DNA from: Pseudonocardia parietis
GTDB taxonomy: Bacteria > Actinomycetota > Actinomycetes > Mycobacteriales > Pseudonocardiaceae
NCBI RefSeq assembly: GCF_017876315.1
Contig: NZ_JAGINU010000001.1
Location: 5,146,001-5,210,000 of the forward strand
Length of the DNA stretch: 64,000 nucleotides
Reading direction: 5' to 3'
The notes under the pieces are model-generated. The model was given only the letters and a program-made list of their open reading frames with translations, was not told the origin of the DNA and did no database searches. The position numbers were made by a program, and so were the translations under genes. Numbering within the stretch: the stretch's first letter is position 1; every line of letters starts with the position of its first letter. This document shows positions 41,762 through 49,966 of this stretch, one piece after another.

Positions 41762-42187
41762 TCAGTCCGGGACGTGCGCGCCGTGGCCCGCCGCCCGCAG
41801 CCCGGACCGCAGCGCCTCGGCGTGCCCGTCCTGCTCGGCGGGGTCGACCTGCGCGGCGGCGTTGGCGAAGTCGAAGGCGCGCATGTCCTGTGCCGGGAAG
41901 ACGTGCACGTGCAGGTGCGGCACCTCGAACCCGGCGACCATCAGCCCGACCCGCGGCGGTGCCCAGACCTCGCGCACGGCGAGGCCGACGGTGCGCGAGA
42001 CCTCCATGAGGTGCGCGGTCAGCTCCGCGTCGGCGTCCACCCAGTGGTCGATCTCGGCGCGCGGCACGACCAGGGTGTGGCCGGGGCCGAGCGGGTTGAT
42101 CGACAGGAAGCCGACGCAGTGCTCGTCGGCCCAGACGAACCGGCCGGGGATGTCGCCATCGATGATCTTCGTGAAGACGGTGCTCAC
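41762..42187 (-). CDS. HIT family protein
   Basis: 141 residues from a GTG at 42187. The histidine triad is HLHVHVFPA (H91, H93, H95), with N-terminal FTKIIDGDIPGRFVWAD and VVPRAEIDHWVD typical of the Hint/HinT-like nucleotide hydrolases. These cleave AMP-lysine or aminoacyl-AMP-type bonds. A TAGGGT (minus strand, 42201-42196) ends 8 bp before the GTG, so the mRNA is probably leaderless. It is co-transcribed with the histidine phosphatase downstream. Confidence 0.92.
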   Translation of the reverse strand: MSTVFTKIIDGDIPGRFVWADEHCVGFLSINPLGPGHTLVVPRAEIDHWVDADAELTAHLMEVSRTVGLAVREVWAPPRVGLMVAGFEVPHLHVHVFPAQDMRAFDFANAAAQVDPAEQDGHAEALRSGLRAAGHGAHVPD

Positions 42188-42196
42188 AATGAGGAA

Positions 42197-42241
42197 CCCT
42201 AGTGCCCGCGGCGAGGGACCCTAGCGTCCGCGGCACTAGGG
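42197..42241. promoter_or_regulatory. Symmetric divergent promoter with inverted repeat
   Basis: CCCTAGTGCCCGCGG (42197-42211) and CCGCGGCACTAGGG (42228-42241) form an inverted repeat with a one-base bulge. Each arm contains a TAGGGT -10-like hexamer reading outward, 7-8 bp from the HIT GTG and the PPOX ATG, so both transcripts are likely leaderless. Confidence 0.6.
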
Positions 42242-42249
42242 TGACGCCC

Positions 42250-42717
42250 ATGCCGCGCACGATCGCCACGAACACCCGCGTCGAGCTCGACGAGCTGCTC
42301 GAGTTCGTCCGTCCGCGCCACCACATGGTCCTCATGACGACCCGGTCCGACGGCGGGGTGCAGGCCTCCCCGGTCACCGGCGGCGTCGACGACGAGGGCC
42401 GCATCGTGATCGCGACCTACCCCGAGCGGGCCAAGTCGGCCAACGTCGCGGCGCACGGCCGGGCATCGGTCGTCGTGCTGTCCGACGAGTTCAACGGGGC
42501 CTGGGTCCAGGTCGACGGCGACGCCGAGCTGATCGGCCTGCCGGACGCGATCGAGCCGCTGGTCGACTACTTCCGCGCGATCTCCGGCGAGCACTCCGAC
42601 TGGGACGAGTACCGCCGGGCGATGTCCGACCAGGGCAAGGCCCTGATCCGGATCACCCCGACCCGCTGGAGCCCGGTCGCGACGGGCGGGTTCCCGGCCC
42701 GGCTCGCCGAGGGCTGA
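42250..42717 (+). CDS. PPOX-class F420-dependent oxidoreductase
   Basis: 155 residues from the ATG at 42250 (a GTG at 42241 is possible). The split-barrel flavin/deazaflavin-binding fold is recognisable from HHMVLMTTRSDGGVQASPVTGGVDDEGRIVIATYPERAKSANVAAHGRASVVV and GAWVQVDGDAELI; it ends in ITPTRWSPVATGGFP. Such enzymes use F420H2 or FMN to reduce varied substrates. The transcript is probably leaderless. It is single, divergent from the HIT gene. Confidence 0.88.
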   Translation: MPRTIATNTRVELDELLEFVRPRHHMVLMTTRSDGGVQASPVTGGVDDEGRIVIATYPERAKSANVAAHGRASVVVLSDEFNGAWVQVDGDAELIGLPDAIEPLVDYFRAISGEHSDWDEYRRAMSDQGKALIRITPTRWSPVATGGFPARLAEG

Positions 42718-42884
42718 CGCACGCCTGGGAGGATCACCCGCCCGTCGACGTCGCCGGACGTGCACGACGGAGCGACCAGATGCTCCGCGGCCGGTCCGCG
42801 GAGTGCGTGGCAACGGCGCCCGCCGGAGATAGGTTTGAGCGCGCACGCGGCCGGTGGCCGGGTCGCGAGGAGAGGACCGTGAGC

Positions 42885-45050
42885 ATGCAGCCCTGGCCCG
42901 GGCACGCCTACCCGTTGGGTGCCAGCTACGACGGCACCGGGACGAACTTCACGCTGTTCTCCGAGGTCGCCGACTCGGTCGAGGTCTGCCTGTTCGATCC
43001 CGACCCGGACGCGCCGGGCGGGCTCGCCGAGACCCGGGTCCGGCTGACCGAGGTCGACGGCTTCGTCTGGCACGGCTACCTGCCCGGTGTCGAACCGGGC
43101 CGGCGCTACGGCTACCGCGTCCACGGCCCGTACGACCCGGCCCAGGGTCTGCGCTGCAACCCGAACAAGCTGCTCATCGACCCCTACGCCAAGGCCCTCG
43201 ACGGTCCGGTGGCCTGGGACGAGGCCGTCTTCGGCTACAACTTCGGCGATCCCGACTCGCGCAACGACACCGACTCCGCGCCGCACGTGCCCAAGTCCGT
43301 GGTCGTCAACCCGTACTTCGACTGGGGCTCGGACCGCAGCCCGAAGATCCCCTACAACGAGACCGTCGTCTACGAGGCGCACGTGCGCGGGCTCACCACC
43401 CTGCACCCGGGTATCGAGGAGGAGCTGCGCGGGACCTACTCCGGCGTGGCCCACCCGGCGATGATCGAGCACTACCGCCGGCTGGGGATCACCGCCGTCG
43501 AGCTCATGCCGGTGCACGAGTTCGTGCAGGACCACCACCTCACCGAGAAGGGGCTGTCGAACTACTGGGGCTACAACACCATCGGCTTCCTGGCCCCGCA
43601 CCACGCCTACTCCTCGGGGACGGCGCGGACCGGCTCGCAGGTGACGGAGTTCAAGGCGATGGTCCGTGACCTGCACGCGGCGGGCATCGAGGTGATCCTC
43701 GACGTCGTCTACAACCACACCGCCGAGGGCTCGGACATGGGCCCGACGCTGTCGTTCCGGGGGATCGACAACCACGCGTACTACCGGCTGGTCGACGACG
43801 ACCCGCGCTACTACATGGACTACACGGGCACCGGCAACTCGCTCAACGTCCGCAGCCCGCACACCCTGCAGCTGATCATGGACTCGCTGCGGTACTGGGT
43901 GACCGAGATGCACGTCGACGGTTTCCGCTTCGACCTCGCCTCCACCCTGGCCCGGGAGTTCTACGACGTCGACCGGCTGTCCACGTTCTTCGACCTGGTC
44001 CAGCAGGACCCGGTGATCTCGCAGGTCAAGCTGATCGCCGAACCGTGGGACGTCGGGCCCGGCGGCTACCAGGTCGGCAACTTCCCGCCGCTGTGGACCG
44101 AGTGGAACGGCCAGTACCGCGACACGGTGCGCGACTTCTGGCGCGGTGAGGCAGGCACCCTCGGGGAGTTCGCCTCCCGGATCACCGGCAGCTCGGACCT
44201 CTACCAGGGCGACGGCCGCCGCCCGTACGCCTCGATCAACTTCGTGACCGCGCACGACGGCTTCACCCTGGCCGATCTCGTCTCCTACAACGAGAAGCAC
44301 AACGAGGCCAACGGCGAGGACGGCAACGACGGCGAGAGCCACAACCGGTCCTGGAACTGCGGCGTCGAGGGCCCCACCGACGACGAGGCGGTGCTGGAGC
44401 TGCGAGCCCGCCAGCAGCGCAACTACCTGGCCACGCTGCTGCTCTCCCAGGGCACGCCGATGGTGCTACACGGCGACGAGGCCGGGCGCACCCAGAGCGG
44501 CAACAACAACGTCTACTGCCAGGACAACGAGATCTCCTGGCAGCACTGGGACCTGTCCGACGAGCAGGAGGCCCTGGTCTCCTTCACCTCCGGCCTCACG
44601 GCGCTGCGGCACGCGCACCCGGTGTTCCGGCGGCGCCGGTTCTTCGCCGGACGCCCGATCGGGCGCCGGAGCAAGGACGCACTGTCCGACATCGGGTGGT
44701 TCACCCCGGCCGGCCGGGAGATGACCGAGGACGACTGGGACAACGACCTGGGCCGCGCCGTCGTCGTGTTCCTCAACGGCGAGGGCCTCGCCGACGTCGA
44801 CCAGCGCGGGCAGCGGATCACCGACGACTCGTTCCTGCTCTGCTTCAACTCCTACTGGGAGGACCTCGACGCCACCCTGCCGCCCGCCGAGTTCGGGGCG
44901 GCGTGGGAGATCGTCGTCGACACCGACTCGGGCGAGGTGCACCCGCCGGCCGGCAACGGCCAGAACGGGGCCGATCTCGACCCGGTCTCCGCGGGCTCGG
45001 TGCTGACCGTGCCCGCACGTTCCCTGCTCGTCCTGCGATCGAAGGGCTGA
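42885..45050 (+). CDS. glgX: Glycogen debranching enzyme (isoamylase type)
   Basis: 721 residues from the ATG at 42885; an in-frame GTG at 42879 would add two residues. CBM48 opens the protein (YPLGASYDGTGTNFTLFSEVADSVEVCLFD). The GH13 barrel carries DVVYNHTAEG, the nucleophile in DGFRFDLAST, the acid in KLIAEPWDVG, and the third acid in VTAHDGFTLADL. It cleaves alpha-1,6 branches of glycogen to release maltodextrins, feeding TreY, the next gene 12 bp downstream. Together with treY and treZ it forms the treX-treY-treZ trehalose route. Confidence 0.95.
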   Translation: MQPWPGHAYPLGASYDGTGTNFTLFSEVADSVEVCLFDPDPDAPGGLAETRVRLTEVDGFVWHGYLPGVEPGRRYGYRVHGPYDPAQGLRCNPNKLLIDPYAKALDGPVAWDEAVFGYNFGDPDSRNDTDSAPHVPKSVVVNPYFDWGSDRSPKIPYNETVVYEAHVRGLTTLHPGIEEELRGTYSGVAHPAMIEHYRRLGITAVELMPVHEFVQDHHLTEKGLSNYWGYNTIGFLAPHHAYSSGTARTGSQVTEFKAMVRDLHAAGIEVILDVVYNHTAEGSDMGPTLSFRGIDNHAYYRLVDDDPRYYMDYTGTGNSLNVRSPHTLQLIMDSLRYWVTEMHVDGFRFDLASTLAREFYDVDRLSTFFDLVQQDPVISQVKLIAEPWDVGPGGYQVGNFPPLWTEWNGQYRDTVRDFWRGEAGTLGEFASRITGSSDLYQGDGRRPYASINFVTAHDGFTLADLVSYNEKHNEANGEDGNDGESHNRSWNCGVEGPTDDEAVLELRARQQRNYLATLLLSQGTPMVLHGDEAGRTQSGNNNVYCQDNEISWQHWDLSDEQEALVSFTSGLTALRHAHPVFRRRRFFAGRPIGRRSKDALSDIGWFTPAGREMTEDDWDNDLGRAVVVFLNGEGLADVDQRGQRITDDSFLLCFNSYWEDLDATLPPAEFGAAWEIVVDTDSGEVHPPAGNGQNGADLDPVSAGSVLTVPARSLLVLRSKG

Positions 45051-45062
45051 GGCACACCCGAC

Positions 45063-47429
45063 ATGAGTCGCCTCCCGGGGTCCACCTACCGGCTGCAGTT
45101 CTCGAAGGACCGGACGTTCGCCGACGCGCGGGCGCTCACCGGCTACCTGGACCGGCTCGGCATCGGGGCGCTCTACGCGTCGCCGCTGCTGGAGTCGACG
45201 ACCGGGTCGAACCACGGCTACGACGTCGTCGACCCGACCCGGATCTCCGTCGAGCGGGGCGGCGAACCGGGCCTGCGGGCCTTGCTCGCCACGCTGCGCG
45301 AGCACGGGCTGACCCTGCTGCTCGACATCGTGCCGAACCACCTCGGGGTGGCGCGGCCCGCGGAGAACCCGTGGTGGTGGGACGTGCTCACGCACGGGCC
45401 CGCGTCGCGGTGGGCGCACCACTTCGACATCGACTGGGGCGCCGAGGCACTGCTGATCCCGGTGCTGGACGCCGACGAGGCCGGCGCGCTGGAGAAGCTG
45501 GAGGTCGTCGACGGCGAGCTGCGCTACCACGAGCACCGGTTCCCGATCGCGCCCGGCACCGGCGAGGGCACGCCTCAACAGGTGCACGACCGCCAGCACT
45601 ACCGGCTCGTCTCGTGGCGGCGCGGCACGGCGGAGCTGACCTACCGGCGGTTCTTCGACGTGTCCGACCTGGCCGCGGTGCGGGTCGAGGACCCGGCGGT
45701 GTTCCACGACACCCACGCCACGGTGCTGGAGCTGCTCCGGTCGGACCCCACGATCATCGGGCTGCGGGTCGACCACCCCGACGGCCTGTCCGATCCTGGC
45801 GGCTACGCACGAGCGCTGCGGGCGGAGATCGGTCCGGACCGGTGGCTGCTGGTGGAGAAGATCCTCGGGGTCGGCGAGGACCTGCCCACCTCCTGGCCGG
45901 TGGACGGCACCAGCGGGTACGAGGCGCTGCGTGAGGTCTGCGGTGTGTTCGTCGACCCGGACGGCGCCGGGCTGCTCACCCAGTTCACCGCCGAGCACAC
46001 CGGGCAGAAGCGGTCCGCGCACGCGGTGGAGGACGACGGCAGGCACCTGGTCGTCGACCGGATCCTGGTCGCCGAGGTCCGCCGGATCGCCGACGCCTTC
46101 CGCGCCGGCCCGGGTGCCGACGCGCGGCTGACCGGTGTCGATCTCGCCGACGTCACGGCCACGGACCTGCACGACGCCGTCGCCGAGTTCCTCTGCGGGT
46201 TCCCGGTGTACCGCTCCTACCTGACGCCGCGGATCGCCGAGGGGCGCGCGTGGGCCGACACCGCGGTGTCGGTCGCCCGCACCCGCCGCCCCGACCTGGG
46301 CGCGGTGCTGACGGCTCTGCACACCGGCCTGGTCGCCCAGCCCGGCTCGGAGTACGCGACCCGGCTGCAGCAGACCAGCGGGATGGTCACGGCCAAGGGC
46401 GTCGAGGACACCGCGTTCTACCGGTACAACCGGCTCGTCGCGCTCAACGAGGTCGGCGGCGACCCGGCCCGGTTCGGCGTCTCGCCCCCGGAGTTCCACG
46501 CCGGGCTGGCGCACCGCGAGGCCGCCCGGTCGCGGACGATGACCACGCTGTCCACGCACGACACCAAGCGCTCCGAGGACGTCCGGGCCCGGCTCGCCGT
46601 GCTGGCCGAGCGGGCCGGTGAGTGGGCGGAGCGGATGCGCCGCTGGTCGGTGCGCCATCCCCTGCCCGACCGGTCGCTCGAGCTGCTGGCGTGGCAGTCG
46701 CTCGTCGGGGCGTGGCCGATCCCGGCCGACCGGCTCGCGGCCTACCTGGGCAAGGCGTCCAAGGAGGCGAAGCTGGTCACCTCGCACACCGACGCGGTGC
46801 CCGAGGTGGACGCGGCGGTGGCGCAGTGGCCGTCGAGCGTGCTGGCCGACACCGAGCTGGTGGCCGAGATCGAGGCGTTCGTCACCGAGATCTCCGGCCC
46901 CGGCTGGTCGAACTCGCTCGGGCAGAAACTGCTGCAGCTCGCCGGCCCGGGTGTCCCGGACGTCTACCAGGGCACCGAGCTGTTCGAGTACTCGCTGGTG
47001 GACCCGGACAACCGGCGCCCGGTCGACTTCGACGTGCGGCAGCGGTTGCTGGAGCAGATCGACACCGGCCTGCAGCCGTCGATCGACGCCTCCGGCGCGG
47101 CGAAGCTGCTGGTCACCGCGGCCACAGCGCGGCTGCGCCGGTACCGGCCCGAGCTCTTCACCGGGTACGGGCCGCTGCACGCCGAGGGTGGGGCCGCCGA
47201 GCACGCGGTCGCGTTCTCCCGGGGCGGCGGTGCCCTGGTGGCGGTCGCGACCCGGCTGCCGGAACGCCTCGAGCAGCGCGGCGGGTGGGGCGACACCGTC
47301 CTGCCGCTGCCCGGCGGGTTCACCGACTGGCACGACATGATCGCCGACCGCCCGGTCGACGGCGCCGCCCCCGCCCTGGCGAACCTGCTCGACCGCTACC
47401 CCGTGGCCTTGCTGGTCCGCCCCGCCTGA
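45063..47429 (+). CDS. treY: Maltooligosyl trehalose synthase
   Basis: 788 residues. GH13 enzyme with TYRLQFSKDRTFADA and the SPLLESTTGSNHGYDVVDPTRI block at the start, LLLDIVPNHLGVA, the nucleophile in IGLRVDHPDGLSDP, and LLVEKILGVGEDLP as acid region. Later come GMVTAKGVEDTAFYRYNRLVALNEVGG and STHDTKRSEDVRARL, diagnostic for TreY. It isomerises the reducing-end alpha-1,4 bond of a maltodextrin to an alpha,alpha-1,1 trehalose end. It is coupled to glgX; treZ follows only after a 700-bp repeat-rich gap. Confidence 0.97.
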   Translation: MSRLPGSTYRLQFSKDRTFADARALTGYLDRLGIGALYASPLLESTTGSNHGYDVVDPTRISVERGGEPGLRALLATLREHGLTLLLDIVPNHLGVARPAENPWWWDVLTHGPASRWAHHFDIDWGAEALLIPVLDADEAGALEKLEVVDGELRYHEHRFPIAPGTGEGTPQQVHDRQHYRLVSWRRGTAELTYRRFFDVSDLAAVRVEDPAVFHDTHATVLELLRSDPTIIGLRVDHPDGLSDPGGYARALRAEIGPDRWLLVEKILGVGEDLPTSWPVDGTSGYEALREVCGVFVDPDGAGLLTQFTAEHTGQKRSAHAVEDDGRHLVVDRILVAEVRRIADAFRAGPGADARLTGVDLADVTATDLHDAVAEFLCGFPVYRSYLTPRIAEGRAWADTAVSVARTRRPDLGAVLTALHTGLVAQPGSEYATRLQQTSGMVTAKGVEDTAFYRYNRLVALNEVGGDPARFGVSPPEFHAGLAHREAARSRTMTTLSTHDTKRSEDVRARLAVLAERAGEWAERMRRWSVRHPLPDRSLELLAWQSLVGAWPIPADRLAAYLGKASKEAKLVTSHTDAVPEVDAAVAQWPSSVLADTELVAEIEAFVTEISGPGWSNSLGQKLLQLAGPGVPDVYQGTELFEYSLVDPDNRRPVDFDVRQRLLEQIDTGLQPSIDASGAAKLLVTAATARLRRYRPELFTGYGPLHAEGGAAEHAVAFSRGGGALVAVATRLPERLEQRGGWGDTVLPLPGGFTDWHDMIADRPVDGAAPALANLLDRYPVALLVRPA

Positions 47430-47480
47430 CCCTCGGGCCTGCTCCCGGTCGCGCCTCACCCTGGTCGAGCCCGGCCCAGC

Positions 47481-47580
47481 CCGGCTCGACCCAGCTCGGC
47501 CCGGCTCGGCCCAGCCTGGCACGGCTCGGCCCAGCCCGGCACGGCTCGGCCCAGCCCGGCACGGCTCGGCCGGGCTCGGC
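47481..47580. repeat. 20-bp tandem repeat in the treY-treZ gap, five units
   Basis: Units of 20 bp: 47521-47540 and 47541-47560 are identical (ACGGCTCGGCCCAGCCCGGC); 47481, 47501 and 47561 start variant units. A sixth, decayed unit may precede at 47461. Same period as the array at 7301 but a different sequence. Confidence 0.85.
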
Positions 47581-47591
47581 TCGGGAATCCC

Positions 47592-47651
47592 GCCGAGATG
47601 CAGCCCATGGCTATCCGAAGATCGACAATTCGCCCTGAACCGCATCTCGAC
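47592..47651. repeat. 60-nt hairpin element, copy A
   Basis: GCCGAGATGC (47592-47601) pairs with GCATCTCGAC (47642-47651), one mismatch. The loop carries AGATCGACA at 47619-47627 and a CCCTGA near its end. Copy B at 47816 has the same spacing for every block. Confidence 0.75.
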
Positions 47652-47663
47652 GAGGGCCAACCG

Positions 47664-47771
47664 AGCACGGACGATCGGCGCGGATGGCCGGGGCACGGAC
47701 GATCGGCGCAGGTGGCCCGGCACGACGCTCAGCGCAGGTGGCCCGGGCACGACGATCAGCGGAGTCCCCGT
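47664..47771. repeat. Degenerate 26-28-bp tandem repeat between hairpin copies
   Basis: Four units built on GGCACGGACGATCGGCGCAG followed by GTGGCCC, starting at about 47664, 47692, 47719 and 47746, the last two diverged. No coding sense. Confidence 0.6.
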
Positions 47772-47815
47772 GCGTCCCACGCGCACGGCGCCCCACGCAC
47801 TGCGGCCGAATCCCC

Positions 47816-47878
47816 GCCGAGATGCGCCTCAGCGGGCCGTGGAGATCGACAGTTCCCCCTGACGTACATCTCGGCGGG
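47816..47878. repeat. 60-nt hairpin element, copy B
   Basis: CCCGCCGAGATG (47813-47824) pairs perfectly with CATCTCGGCGGG (47867-47878). AGATCGACA recurs at +27 (47843-47851) and ACATCTCG at +50, as in copy A. The variable 17-nt segment between the left arm and AGATCGACA differs between copies. Confidence 0.75.
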
Positions 47879-47890
47879 AGTGGTCCGGGC

Positions 47891-48075
47891 ACGGACGGTC
47901 GGGGTGGTCCGGACGGATCGGGCGGTTCGGGGCGGCGGGGCGGACCGGGCGGACCGGGTGGTTCGGGGCGAGGTAGAGCGGACCGGGGCGAGGCGGGGCA
48001 GGGCGGGGCGGGCCGGGCGGATCGGGGCGGTTCGGGGCGGGGCGAGATGGGGCGGGGCGGGGCGCGTGAGGGGGC
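47891..48075 (+). other. G-tract block upstream of treZ
   Basis: About 185 bp with dense runs of three to five Gs on the plus strand (GGGGCGGCGGGGCGGACCGG and similar), ending 55 bp before the treZ GTG. RNA or non-template DNA here could fold into G-quadruplexes. No gene. Confidence 0.7.
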
Positions 48076-48129
48076 GCACGTCTGCCCGGGCGAGCGGGGG
48101 CCCGCGCCCGTACGGAAGGATCGGCGTCC

Positions 48130-49875
48130 GTGACGGAGTTCGCCGTGTGGGCCCCCGACAAGAACCGTGTCAGCGTCCTGATCGGAGACGACCGGACCGC
48201 GCTGGACCCCGCGCCGGGCGGGTGGTGGCGGATCGAGCTGCCCGACCACGGGCACGGCACGGACTACGCGTTCCTGCTCGACGACGACGCGCAGCCGCAC
48301 CCCGACCCCCGCTCGCAGTGGCAGCCGGCCGGCGTCCACCAGCGCTCACGGGTGTACGACCACGAGGCCTTCTGGTGGACCGACGACACCTGGACCGGGC
48401 GCGCGCTCGCCGGGTCGGTGCTCTACGAGTGCCACATCGGCACCTTCACCGAGGGCGGCACGTTCGACACCGCGATCGGCAGGCTCGACCACCTCGTCTC
48501 CCTGGGGATCGACCTGGTCGAGGTGCTGCCGGTCAACGCGGTCGACGGCCCGGTGAACTGGGGGTACGACGGCGTCTGCTGGTACGCCGTCACCGAGAAC
48601 TACGGTGGCCCGGACGCGTTCAAGCGGTTCGTCGACGCCTGTCACGCCCGCGGCCTGGGGGTCGTGCTCGACGTCGTCTACAACCACCTCGGGCCGTCGG
48701 GCGCCTACCTCGACCGGTTCGGGCCGTACTTCGCCGGCTCCAACATCTGGGGCCCGTCGCTGAACCTGGACGGCCCCGGCTCCGACGAGGCCCGCCGCTA
48801 CGTGATCGACAACGCGCTCATGTGGCTGCGCGACTTCCACGTCGACGGCCTGCGGATCGACGCGGTGCACGCGCTGCGCGACACCCGCGCCCAGCACGTG
48901 CTGGAGCAGCTCGCCGTCGAGGTCACCGCGCTGGAGACACACGTGGGCCGGCCGCTGTCGCTGATCGCCGAGTCCGACCTCAACGACCCGCGCCTGATCA
49001 CCGCGCGGGAGGGCGGCGGCTACGGGCTGACCGCACAGTGGGCCGACGACGTCCACCACAGCCTGCACACCGTGCTCACCGGCGAGGGCCAGGGCTACTA
49101 CGGCGACTTCGCCGCCGCCGGGCTGGACGGGCTCGCCCACGTGCTGTCCCGCGGGTTCCTGCACGAGGGCACCTGGTCGTCGTTCCGCGGGCGCAGCCAC
49201 GGCTCCCCGATCGACACCGCCCGCATCCCCGGCAGCCGGCTGGTCACCTTCCTGCAGAACCACGACCAGATCGGCAACCGGGCCACCGGCGACCGGCTCA
49301 CCCAGACCCTGTCCCCCGGGCTGCTGGCCTGCGGCGCGGCCCTGCTGTTCACCTCCGGGTTCACGCCGATGCTGTTCATGGGCGAGGAGTGGGGCGCGCG
49401 CACGCCGTGGCAGTTCTTCTCCCGGTTCCCCGACCCGGCCCTGCAGCAGGCGGTCCGCGAGGGGCGGCGCAAGGAGTTCGCCGACCACGGCTGGTCCGAC
49501 GCCGACGAGGTGCCCGACCCGAACGCGGGCTCGACCTTCACCGACTCGACGCTGGACTGGAGCGAGCCGGAGCAGGAGCCGCACGCCACCCTGCTGCGGA
49601 TGCACCGGGAACTGATCGCGCTGCGCCGCGCCTGGCCCGAGCTGTCCGACCCGTGGCTGGACTCGGTCGTCGTCGACGTGCACGAGCAGGCACGCACGCT
49701 GGTGGTGAACCGGGGCGCGATGCGGGTCGTGGTCAACCTGGGCCCGGAGCCGGTGACGCTCTCACTCGGCGCGACGATCACCCGGATCCTGCTGGCGTCC
49801 GAGCCGACCCGCAGCGAGGACGACTCGTTCACCGTGCCGGCCGAGGCGTTCGCCATCTGCCGCATCGCGACCTGA
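48130..49875 (+). CDS. treZ: Maltooligosyl trehalose trehalohydrolase
   Basis: 581 residues from a GTG at 48130 (Shine-Dalgarno GGAAGGATC). An N-terminal CBM48-like domain (FAVWAPDKNRVSVLIGDD) precedes the GH13 barrel: VVLDVVYNHLGPSG, nucleophile in DGLRIDAVHALRD, acid in SLIAESDLND, and FLQNHDQIGNRATGDR. It cuts trehalose from the end made by TreY. The long repeat-laden gap from treY suggests separate transcription or post-transcriptional control of this last step. It ends before a hairpin shared with mdh. Confidence 0.96.
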   Translation: MTEFAVWAPDKNRVSVLIGDDRTALDPAPGGWWRIELPDHGHGTDYAFLLDDDAQPHPDPRSQWQPAGVHQRSRVYDHEAFWWTDDTWTGRALAGSVLYECHIGTFTEGGTFDTAIGRLDHLVSLGIDLVEVLPVNAVDGPVNWGYDGVCWYAVTENYGGPDAFKRFVDACHARGLGVVLDVVYNHLGPSGAYLDRFGPYFAGSNIWGPSLNLDGPGSDEARRYVIDNALMWLRDFHVDGLRIDAVHALRDTRAQHVLEQLAVEVTALETHVGRPLSLIAESDLNDPRLITAREGGGYGLTAQWADDVHHSLHTVLTGEGQGYYGDFAAAGLDGLAHVLSRGFLHEGTWSSFRGRSHGSPIDTARIPGSRLVTFLQNHDQIGNRATGDRLTQTLSPGLLACGAALLFTSGFTPMLFMGEEWGARTPWQFFSRFPDPALQQAVREGRRKEFADHGWSDADEVPDPNAGSTFTDSTLDWSEPEQEPHATLLRMHRELIALRRAWPELSDPWLDSVVVDVHEQARTLVVNRGAMRVVVNLGPEPVTLSLGATITRILLASEPTRSEDDSFTVPAEAFAICRIAT

Positions 49876-49909
49876 CGACCGCGCGGCGACAACAGCACCC
49901 GGCACGACA

Positions 49910-49947
49910 GCGGCCCCTCCCCCGGACAGATCCGGGAAAGGGGCCGC
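49910..49947. terminator. Bidirectional terminator between treZ and mdh
   Basis: GCGGCCCCT ... AGGGGCCGC with an inner TCCGGG-type pairing and CAGA loop, in the 91-bp gap between convergent stops. Confidence 0.75.
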
Positions 49948-49966
49948 GGTCGATGCGTACGGGAAC

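Noticed and set aside
44466..47786. Very long open frame (over 1,100 codons) on the minus strand across glgX end and treY
   Set aside because: It is the antisense shadow of well-supported GH13 genes; its product is Arg/Gly/Val-rich with no recognisable domain. High GC leaves stop-free antisense frames.
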